Source of the DNA: CAMDTE01 sp034679985
GTDB taxonomy: Bacteria > Bacteroidota > Bacteroidia > Flavobacteriales > Schleiferiaceae
Direction of reading: 5' to 3'
NCBI GenBank assembly: GCA_034679985.1
Contig: JAXITR010000001.1
Span: 62,001-126,000 of the forward strand
DNA length: 64,000 nt
The notes beneath the pieces are model-generated. The model ran no database searches. It was given only the letters and a program-made list of their open reading frames with translations, and was not told the DNA's origin. The number at the start of each line of letters is the position of its first letter. Position 1 is the first letter of the stretch. The translations under genes were made by a program, and so were the position numbers. Shown piece by piece: positions 17,178 through 24,469 of this stretch.

Positions 17178-19275
17178 TGTTGACCGCGGGAAGTGGGTGT
17201 TTCGCGGAAGCTTGATTCTTGCTCTTGCCGCAGTAAGTCTGCACGCCTCCGCCCAACAAGACAGCGTTCGTCGGAAAGGTGAATTGGGCGAAGCGCAGGT
17301 TACGGAACGTCGGGCCGCAACCGCCATTGATTACAAGGATCCGGGGTTAAAGGCCGTAATTGGCCAAGCGGAACTGCGCAAGGCAGCGTGCTGCAACCTG
17401 TCCGAGAGTTTTGAGACGAACGCCAGCGTGGACGCTTCCTTTACGGACGCCGTTACGGGGACGCGCCAAATTGAACTTTTTGGATTGGCCGGGAAGTACG
17501 CGCAAATCCAAACGGAAATGGTTCCGTTGGTTCGTGGACTGTTGGCCAATCAGGGGCTCTCCTTTGTGCCGGGAACGTGGATTGAATCCATACAGCTCAC
17601 CAAGGGCATTGGGAGCGTGGTGAACGGGCACGAAAGCACCACCGGTCAAATCAATGTGGAATTGCTGAAGCCGGAGGTTTTGGCGGACGGCGCCAAAGGC
17701 TTTGCCCAAGAGGGTCGGGGCGATTTACGGCTCAACGCGTACGTCAACAACGCGGCGCGCACGGAAGTCAACGCCGTTTGGGCGCGGCGGCTGAGTCCGC
17801 GCTGGAGCCTGGGGCTGCTGTCCCACGGTTCGGCGCGCCCGCTGGCCTTGGACATGAACCACGACGGCTTTATGGACAACCCACTGGGAGCCCAGGGCAA
17901 TGCCCTGTTCCGCGCCAAATGGGAAGGTGCCGGCGGTTGGGAAGGGCAGTACAGCGTACACGGTTTGGTGGACTCCGTCCGCGGCGGCGACGTGGGCCAC
18001 GGGGCGGCTCCCGGCGCCCCTTTGTGGCGCAGCGGCATCCGGCACAACCGCCTGTCTGCAACCGCAAAAACCGGCTGGGTGGCCCAGCGTGGTAGGGAAC
18101 GCAGCTTTGGCAGCATTGTGAACCTCAGCACCACCCGCCAGCGCGCACGCTTTGGGCTGCCGGGCGAAGGACTGATTTGGAACACGGGGCAGCAATCCGC
18201 CTTGGTGCAGTTGCTGTACCAAGTGGAACCGGTGGAAGGATTGTCGTTCACCGGCGGAACGTCGTGGTACGCGGATCTGTTTGACCAAGGCACTGACATC
18301 CCGGAAGAACAACTGCGCGTATTTGCTCCCGGCGCCTTCTTGGAGGGGACCTGGATGCCGGTGGAATCCTTCACGGCCGTGGCGGGAATTCGGGTGGACG
18401 CCCACTCCCTGTACGGAACCCAATGGTCCCCGCGTTTGCATTTGCGTTGGAGTCCAGCGAATCGCCATGTAGTTCGCCTGGCGGCGGGCCGCGGCTGGCG
18501 CATGGCGCTGCCTTATTTGGAACAACTGGGGTACCAAGCGAGCAACCGAGTCAATGCCTCCGGGGGGCAACCGCTTTCTGCCTTGGAGGAGTCCGCCTGG
18601 AATGCGGGGCTGAGTTATGTTTGGAATTTCCGACTGAACTACCGCAGCGGAACCTTTGCGCTGGAGTTGCACCAAACGCAGTTCGACCGCGTTGCGGTCT
18701 ACGATTTGTGGAAACCGCAGATGCGCTTGGTGTACGGGGTGGCGTCCAACGAAATCTGGGGGGCGGCGTCGGCCTCCAGCAGCGTGAGCGCCACGCTGGA
18801 CTACAGTTTGACCAAACGGATCGACGTTCGCCTGGCGTACCGATACCAGGACGTGTGGTCCTTGTACGTGCCCAATTCCGTCGTTCCGGAAGATCCTCCC
18901 GTGCGGCAGGCCGTTCCGTTCGTGAGCAAACACCGCGGAATGGTCAACGTGGGATACCAAACCCGCACCCAATGGCACTGGGATGCCACGGTCCAAGCAT
19001 TTGGTAGTAAGCCTTTGCCGGTGCTGGGGATTCAGGAGCCGGGTGGACCCACGGTAAACTACAGCCCTGCCTTTGCGGTGATCAACGGCCAAGTGCGGAA
19101 GGAATTCCGTTTTGCCGATGTGTACTTGGGGGTGGAAAATGCCGGCAACGTGCGCCAAAAGAATCCAGTCTTTGACGCGCATTCCGCCGCTACGAGTCCT
19201 TATTTTGATGCCACCGCCGTGTGGGGCCCTATCTTTGGACGGATGTTCTATTTGGGCACCAACGTGGCATTATGA
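17167..19275 (+). CDS. TonB-dependent receptor, probable copper/metal type
   Basis: A 702-residue outer-membrane receptor. A signal peptide ends near residue 29 (HASAQ); a plug domain follows (IELFGLAGKYAQIQTEMVP, then SIQLTKGIGSVVNGHESTTGQIN) and a beta-barrel to the C-terminus, which ends in an aliphatic residue. The plug contains ACCNLSESFETN with vicinal Cys75-Cys76, seen in a Bacteroidota receptor subgroup associated with HMA proteins. No N-terminal carboxypeptidase-like domain is present, and the length is near the family minimum. It is translationally coupled to the HMA gene upstream and overlaps the ABC-F start by 4 bases. Copper or copper-chelate import is an inference. Confidence 0.9.
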   Translation: MGIDVDRGKWVFRGSLILALAAVSLHASAQQDSVRRKGELGEAQVTERRAATAIDYKDPGLKAVIGQAELRKAACCNLSESFETNASVDASFTDAVTGTRQIELFGLAGKYAQIQTEMVPLVRGLLANQGLSFVPGTWIESIQLTKGIGSVVNGHESTTGQINVELLKPEVLADGAKGFAQEGRGDLRLNAYVNNAARTEVNAVWARRLSPRWSLGLLSHGSARPLALDMNHDGFMDNPLGAQGNALFRAKWEGAGGWEGQYSVHGLVDSVRGGDVGHGAAPGAPLWRSGIRHNRLSATAKTGWVAQRGRERSFGSIVNLSTTRQRARFGLPGEGLIWNTGQQSALVQLLYQVEPVEGLSFTGGTSWYADLFDQGTDIPEEQLRVFAPGAFLEGTWMPVESFTAVAGIRVDAHSLYGTQWSPRLHLRWSPANRHVVRLAAGRGWRMALPYLEQLGYQASNRVNASGGQPLSALEESAWNAGLSYVWNFRLNYRSGTFALELHQTQFDRVAVYDLWKPQMRLVYGVASNEIWGAASASSSVSATLDYSLTKRIDVRLAYRYQDVWSLYVPNSVVPEDPPVRQAVPFVSKHRGMVNVGYQTRTQWHWDATVQAFGSKPLPVLGIQEPGGPTVNYSPAFAVINGQVRKEFRFADVYLGVENAGNVRQKNPVFDAHSAATSPYFDATAVWGPIFGRMFYLGTNVAL

Positions 19276-21209
19276 ACGTACTATCGGTAGAGGGACTGTC
19301 CAAGTCCCTGGGAGAGCGCACCTTATTTGAAGATTTGAACTTTGGCCTTCAGGCCGGAGAAAAAGTCGCCTTGATTGCCCGAAACGGCACCGGCAAAACC
19401 AGCTTGTTGCGCATTTTGGTGGGGGAGGAATCTCCGGACCGCGGTCAGGTGGTCTACCGCAAAGGCTTGCGGCTGGGGTACGTGGATCAAGATCCGCAGT
19501 TTCCTGCCGGGGTTTCTGCCTTGGACTGGCTGCTGGACAGCCCCCTGGAAACCCTGCGCGCCGTTTTGGCCTACGAACATGCGTCCTGGCGGCCGAACGA
19601 GCCCGATGCCTTGACGCACGCCTTGGCGGAAATGGAACGGCTCAACGCCTGGGACGCCGAGGCACAGGTTCGGGCCGTGCTGACGCAAATGGAGTTGCCT
19701 TTGGCAGATTTGCCCATTGAAAAGTTATCCGGTGGTCAGCGAAAGCGCTTGGCCTTGGCCCGACTCCTGATCCAACAGCCCGATGTTGTTTTGCTGGACG
19801 AGCCCACCAACCACCTGGACCTGGATTTGATCGAAACCCTGGAAGGCACCTTGCGCGACGCCCCCTTTGCCTTGCTCATGGTCACACACGACCGGTACTT
19901 TTTGGAGACGGTGTGCGACCGGATTTTGGAATTGGAGGACCAAACGCTGTACCGGTACGACGGCAACTATTCCTACTATTTGGAGAAAAAAGAAGAGCGT
20001 TTGGGGGCCCAAAGAACGGCCAGCGAACGCGCCAAAAATTTGTACCGTCGGGAACTGGAGTGGATGCGGCAAACGCCTCAGGCGCGAACCGGCAAGAGCA
20101 AAGCGCGGATCAATGCGTTTGACAACGTCCAGCAAGCCGCCAAGAATCGCGTGCAGCAGGGAGCCGTACAGCTGGAAATCAAAGGCGAACGCCTGGGAAG
20201 CAAGATCATTGAGTGGCACAAAGTGCGCAAAGCCTACGGCGAAAAGTTAATCGTTGATCAGTTCACCTACACGTTCAAGCGCGGCGACCGGCTGGGGCTG
20301 GTGGGCCGCAACGGCGTGGGAAAATCCACGTTTTTGAAGCTGATCACGGGCGAGGCCGAAGTGGACGGCGGTAAGGTGGTGGTGGGCGAAACGGTTCGAC
20401 TGGGCCACTACCGCCAAGAAAATCCGCCGTTTGACCCGGAAAAGCGCGTGATCGACATCGTGAAGGACATTGCGGAAGTGATTCCTTTGGCAAAAGGCAA
20501 AACCTTAACAGCGAGCCAGTTGCTGGACCGATTCAATTTTGAAGGAGACCAGCAGTACACGTTTGTGGACAAGCTGAGCGGCGGGGAGCGGCGGCGTTTG
20601 TACCTGATGACGGTGCTGATGGCCAACCCCAACGTGCTGATTTTTGACGAGCCCACGAACGATTTGGACGTGCAAACGCTGCAGGCGTTGGAGGATTTCT
20701 TGGAGGGATTCGACGGTTGCCTCTTGATCGTTTCCCACGACCGGGCGTTTTTGGACAAGCTGACGAACCACTTGCTCGTGTTTGAGGGGGACGGCGTCAT
20801 CAAGGATTTCAACGGAACCACGGGCGAATGGAGGGAGGCGGCGCGGGCCGCGGCGAAGGCGCGGGCCGCGGCCGACTCGGCCGCCGCTGCTGCGCAGCGC
20901 GCCGCCTCCTCCCTCAACCTTTCTACCGGCAGCTCCCCTACCGCGACGTCCAGCACCCCATCCGCTCCCGGTTTGCGTCCGTCTGCCAAGCGTTCGTACA
21001 AAGAAGAGCGCGAATGGGAAGAATTGGATCGCAGCCTGCCCGTTTGGGAGGCGCGTCGGGCCGAAATTGCACAACTCTTCGCGCAGCCCCCTGCGGGCGC
21101 TGCGCTGGACTTCGCTGCCTTGACCGAAGAATCGCATCGATTGACGCAAAAGATTGAAGAGGCAGAATTCCGGTGGTTGGAACTGTCGGAGAAATCACCA
21201 CACGTTTAA
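19272..21209 (+). CDS. ABC-F family ATPase (Uup-like)
   Basis: A soluble protein of 645 residues with two ABC ATPase domains and no membrane domain. Walker A motifs are ARNGTGKTS and GRNGVGKST, and signature motifs are LSGGQRKR and LSGGERRR. Between them lies the charged interdomain linker (RELEWMRQTPQARTGKSKAR) that reaches into the ribosomal tRNA site in ABC-F proteins. An Ala-rich stretch and a C-terminal helical pair follow, as in Uup. Members act on ribosomes or replication intermediates; the exact role is not fixed here. The ATG at 19272 overlaps the receptor stop (ATGA). Confidence 0.93.
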   Translation: MNVLSVEGLSKSLGERTLFEDLNFGLQAGEKVALIARNGTGKTSLLRILVGEESPDRGQVVYRKGLRLGYVDQDPQFPAGVSALDWLLDSPLETLRAVLAYEHASWRPNEPDALTHALAEMERLNAWDAEAQVRAVLTQMELPLADLPIEKLSGGQRKRLALARLLIQQPDVVLLDEPTNHLDLDLIETLEGTLRDAPFALLMVTHDRYFLETVCDRILELEDQTLYRYDGNYSYYLEKKEERLGAQRTASERAKNLYRRELEWMRQTPQARTGKSKARINAFDNVQQAAKNRVQQGAVQLEIKGERLGSKIIEWHKVRKAYGEKLIVDQFTYTFKRGDRLGLVGRNGVGKSTFLKLITGEAEVDGGKVVVGETVRLGHYRQENPPFDPEKRVIDIVKDIAEVIPLAKGKTLTASQLLDRFNFEGDQQYTFVDKLSGGERRRLYLMTVLMANPNVLIFDEPTNDLDVQTLQALEDFLEGFDGCLLIVSHDRAFLDKLTNHLLVFEGDGVIKDFNGTTGEWREAARAAAKARAAADSAAAAAQRAASSLNLSTGSSPTATSSTPSAPGLRPSAKRSYKEEREWEELDRSLPVWEARRAEIAQLFAQPPAGAALDFAALTEESHRLTQKIEEAEFRWLELSEKSPHV

Positions 21210-21253
21210 AGCAAAAGCGCGTAACTTGGCCCTATTCTTGCAGGAATAAAGAC

Positions 21254-21943
21254 ATGTCGGAACCCGTTCTCTCCCTCCGCGGTATTCGCCGCGATTTTCC
21301 CATGGGCAACCAGTGGGTTCGCGTGCTCAAAGGCATTGATTTGGACGTGCAACCGGGTGAATATATAGCACTTATGGGGCCGTCCGGCAGCGGAAAATCC
21401 ACCTTGATGAACCTGTTGGGTTGCCTGGATACCCCCACTTCTGGATCCTACTTTTTGGCCGGTGAAGACGTCAGCCGCATGGACGACGATGCCTTGGCGG
21501 AAGTGCGCAACAAGAAAATCGGGTTTGTCTTTCAAACCTTCAACCTATTGCCGCGCCAAACGGCCCTTCAAAACGTTGCACTTCCCCTGGTGTACGCGGG
21601 TTGGTCCAAGGCGGACCGACTGGCACGCGCCACCGAGGTGTTGGGAATGGTTGGCTTGGCGGACCGCATGGACCACCAACCCAATCAGCTTTCCGGCGGA
21701 CAGCGCCAGCGGGTAGCCATTGCCCGAGCGCTGGTCAACACCCCTTCCATGGTGCTGGCAGACGAGCCTACGGGCAACTTAGACACCGCCACGTCCGTAG
21801 AAATTATGCGGCTGTTCGACGAAATCCACGCCCAAGGAAACACTTTGGTGGTGGTCACCCACGAAGAAGACATTGCGCGCCACGCCAAACGCATTGTGCG
21901 TATGCGCGATGGTGTGATTGAATCCGATGAACCCAACCGCTGA
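21254..21943 (+). CDS. ABC transporter ATP-binding protein (MacB/LolD type)
   Basis: A 229-residue ATPase of the type that powers MacB/LolD/FtsE-like transporters. Walker A is GPSGSGKST, the signature LSGGQRQRVAIARAL, and Walker B precedes DEPTGNLD, the variant typical of this class. It should energise a membrane complex moving lipoproteins or extruded molecules, but no permease gene is adjacent: the upstream neighbour is the ABC-F gene and the downstream an aldehyde dehydrogenase. The start at 21254 (MSEPVLSLRGI) gives the correct domain start. Its stop overlaps the next gene by 17 bases. Confidence 0.93.
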   Translation: MSEPVLSLRGIRRDFPMGNQWVRVLKGIDLDVQPGEYIALMGPSGSGKSTLMNLLGCLDTPTSGSYFLAGEDVSRMDDDALAEVRNKKIGFVFQTFNLLPRQTALQNVALPLVYAGWSKADRLARATEVLGMVGLADRMDHQPNQLSGGQRQRVAIARALVNTPSMVLADEPTGNLDTATSVEIMRLFDEIHAQGNTLVVVTHEEDIARHAKRIVRMRDGVIESDEPNR

Positions 21944-23324
21944 TTTATTTCGCGCTGCGGTGGCTTTTGCCCCGCAAGCGGGCGCAACCACTCTAGCGCA
22001 TCGTCGGGCAGCCTTGGCCCGGCTGAAGAAGACCGTACTGGCCCACCGAGAAGATTTTCACCGCGCCCTGCGAACAGACTTGGGCCGGCCGGAAGTCGAA
22101 ACCGATTTGAGCGAATTGTACGCGGTCACCAGTTTGGTGGACTACGTTTCCGGCAAATTGGCCGGATGGATGCGCACCGAGCGCGTGCCCAGCCCGTTGA
22201 CCTTGTGGCCCGCGAAAGCGGAAATTCGGCACGAATCCAAAGGGGCGGTGCTGGTGATGGCCCCGTGGAATTTTCCCGTCAATTTGAGTTTGAGCCCGGT
22301 GGTGTACGCGGTTGCCGCGGGCAATGCGGTGGTGCTCAAACCCAGCGAAGTAGCCCCTGCCACGGCCGAGTTGCTGGCAAAAGTGGTACAAGAGGCATTC
22401 CCCGAGGGTTGGGTGCGCACGGTACAAGGCGATGCCGAAACCGCAAAATCGCTGTTGGAGCACCCTTGGAACCACATTTTCTTCACCGGAGGACCGTCGA
22501 TTGGCAAAGCGGTGATGGCCGCCGCCAGCAAGCACTTGACTTCCGTAACCTTGGAATTGGGCGGAAAATCACCGGTACTCCTGGATCCTTCGTTCCCCGT
22601 GGAACGCGCGGCAAAGCTGTTGGCTTGGGCCAAAAGCATGAACGCCGGGCAAATCTGCATCGCTCCGGACTACGTGCTGGTTCCGCGCGAGCGAATGGGC
22701 GATCTGGTGCATGCTTTTGCGCACGCATTGAAGAACCTCTACGGCGACCGACTCGTGGACAATCCGGACTATACCCGCATCATCAACGAACGCCACTGGG
22801 CTCGATTGCAGGCCTGGCACGAAGACGCCGTTGGCGCTTGCGCTCAAGTGTGGCAACCGGAGCCGGCAGACGTTTCCAAGCGTTTCTTTCCGCCCACCCT
22901 GTATTTGGACCCGGACCCGTCGTGCCGCATTTCCTGCGAGGAGATCTTTGGCCCCTTGTTGCCGCTCATTCCCTACGACAAGCTGGAAGACGCCATCGCC
23001 TACGTCAACGCCAAGGAGCGTCCCCTGGTCACGTACGTACTTTCCGAAAACAAAGCCTTTCAGGAGCGCACCGTGAACGAAACCCGTGCGGGCGCCACGG
23101 TGGTGAACGATTTCATCATCCACTACATGCACCACGACCTCCCCTTTGGCGGCGTGAACCATTCCGGCATAGGAAAAAGCCACGGCATTTGGGGTTTCCG
23201 CGAGTTTACCAACGCGCGCCCGGTGGTTCGACGTCGGTGGGGCGTGAATCCTACCCTGTTTTTAGGGCCACCCTACACCAACTGGAAAAAGCAACTGGTT
23301 TCCGCGCTGCTTCGTTGGCTGTAG
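21927..23324 (+). CDS. Aldehyde dehydrogenase family protein (fatty aldehyde type)
   Basis: Oxidises aldehydes to acids with NAD(P)+. The 465-residue product has the catalytic glutamate in ELGGKSP, the catalytic cysteine in NAGQICIAPDYVL and the APWNFPVNLSLSP cofactor block. The relatively short length and a hydrophobic C-terminal end (FLGPPYTNWKKQLVSALLRWL) resemble the class 3/fatty aldehyde dehydrogenase branch, where the tail can contact the membrane; the substrate is not certain. I prefer ATG 21927 to a TTG at 21918. It overlaps the ABC ATPase gene end. Confidence 0.92.
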   Translation: MNPTADLFRAAVAFAPQAGATTLAHRRAALARLKKTVLAHREDFHRALRTDLGRPEVETDLSELYAVTSLVDYVSGKLAGWMRTERVPSPLTLWPAKAEIRHESKGAVLVMAPWNFPVNLSLSPVVYAVAAGNAVVLKPSEVAPATAELLAKVVQEAFPEGWVRTVQGDAETAKSLLEHPWNHIFFTGGPSIGKAVMAAASKHLTSVTLELGGKSPVLLDPSFPVERAAKLLAWAKSMNAGQICIAPDYVLVPRERMGDLVHAFAHALKNLYGDRLVDNPDYTRIINERHWARLQAWHEDAVGACAQVWQPEPADVSKRFFPPTLYLDPDPSCRISCEEIFGPLLPLIPYDKLEDAIAYVNAKERPLVTYVLSENKAFQERTVNETRAGATVVNDFIIHYMHHDLPFGGVNHSGIGKSHGIWGFREFTNARPVVRRRWGVNPTLFLGPPYTNWKKQLVSALLRWL

Positions 23325-23348
23325 CCCAATGTTTGCACAAAGGATCTT

Positions 23349-24311
23349 TTAGTACTCCCGTACGGCGCGCAAAGCAAACGGTAGCCCATTCCACGATCCG
23401 CGCAGTTCGTAGGCCTGGTCCAGCGAATCCAATTGCCACGTTCCGCGAAGGGTTTGTCCTTGCTCCTGTGCCGGCAATTGCCAAGTAGCTACAAACTCGT
23501 TTGAATTGCTCGCTGACCATTGAACGTCTGCCATGCGCGTGGATCCATTGGGATATTGTAGGAGAAGTTTGCTGTCAACGTCCCAAACAAGCGTTTCTGG
23601 GCGGCCGTGACCGGGATTGTAAAAGTCCACCACCCCAAAGCGACCCGCTACCTCCACATTGGACTCTTGAAAGAAAGGCCGTGCGGCGAAAAACGTCCAA
23701 AGAGGAAGCAAAATCCAAACCCAATTGGGCCAACTTGGTCGATCTTGGGTGCGTCGCGCGTCAAAAGACCAAACCAGAACCGGAAACATAGGCAGCGCCC
23801 ACAACCATGACGGTCCTGCATCGTAAAACCAAGCTGTAAGGCCACCCGGGAGTGCGGCAAGAAGAGCCATCGCCGCACCCCAGCGTCGGGATGCAGGAAG
23901 TAACAGGAAAAGTAAGGCCATTGTCAGAGCAGCTCCCAAGAAATGCTGAGCCATGGAATGCTCGGCCCAAAAGAGGGCCCATTGGATGGAATCCGGCCAT
24001 TCGTCTTGCGGCAACAGCGTCCATCGGTACCGAAAGGGCAGGTAGTACAGTGCAGATTGGCGGAAAGCCAAGGGCATCCAGGAGGCCAAAACGCCCCAAA
24101 GTGCCAAACGCTCAAAACGTCGGCCCCAGAGTGCGGCGTCCATTTGGTTGAAAAAGTGGTGAACCAAAAGCAGCACCACGGCCAAGGCAGCCGCGCCCAG
24201 TACCCACGCCACCGAAGGCAGCTGGATCCATGCGGTGGCGTGCAAGAAGGAACCAAGCAATAGTATGGTACTCGCGGCGGCGGATAAAAGCAGTCGGTAT
24301 TTGGGATTCAT
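23349..24311 (-). CDS. Unknown polytopic membrane protein
   Basis: I do not recognise this 320-residue protein. Hydrophobic segments are visible from residue 7 onward (about seven or eight, e.g. AALAVVLLLVHHFF, AALTMALLFLLLPAS, WVWILLPLWTFFA). The last third is soluble and probably extracytoplasmic (RFGVVDFYNPGHGRPETL through the C-terminus). It has no transport or enzyme motif I can name. It lies alone on the minus strand, convergent with the aldehyde dehydrogenase. A near-consensus box TACCTTCG (24329-24336) lies 17 bases upstream of the start. Confidence 0.7.
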   Translation of the reverse strand: MNPKYRLLLSAAASTILLLGSFLHATAWIQLPSVAWVLGAAALAVVLLLVHHFFNQMDAALWGRRFERLALWGVLASWMPLAFRQSALYYLPFRYRWTLLPQDEWPDSIQWALFWAEHSMAQHFLGAALTMALLFLLLPASRRWGAAMALLAALPGGLTAWFYDAGPSWLWALPMFPVLVWSFDARRTQDRPSWPNWVWILLPLWTFFAARPFFQESNVEVAGRFGVVDFYNPGHGRPETLVWDVDSKLLLQYPNGSTRMADVQWSASNSNEFVATWQLPAQEQGQTLRGTWQLDSLDQAYELRGSWNGLPFALRAVREY

Positions 24312-24410
24312 GGGGCGCTATTTAGAAACGAAGGTACGGGGAAGGCGTTGGTCCGCCAATCCGTTGACGCAGGGATAACGCACGTTGACTTGTTGGCGTA
24401 TGTGGAGGAA

Positions 24411-24442
24411 ATAAAAAAGGCCCGCGGGAAATGCCGCGGGCC
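24411..24442 (-). terminator. Intrinsic terminator after infB
   Basis: Perfect 9-bp GC-rich stem (24419-24427 with 24434-24442, six-base loop) followed on the minus strand by six T residues at 24418-24413. It lies 28 bases downstream of the infB stop and closes the rimP-nusA-infB unit. Confidence 0.9.
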
Positions 24443-24469
24443 TGAGCTTAATGAACGCAGTACTGGGAA

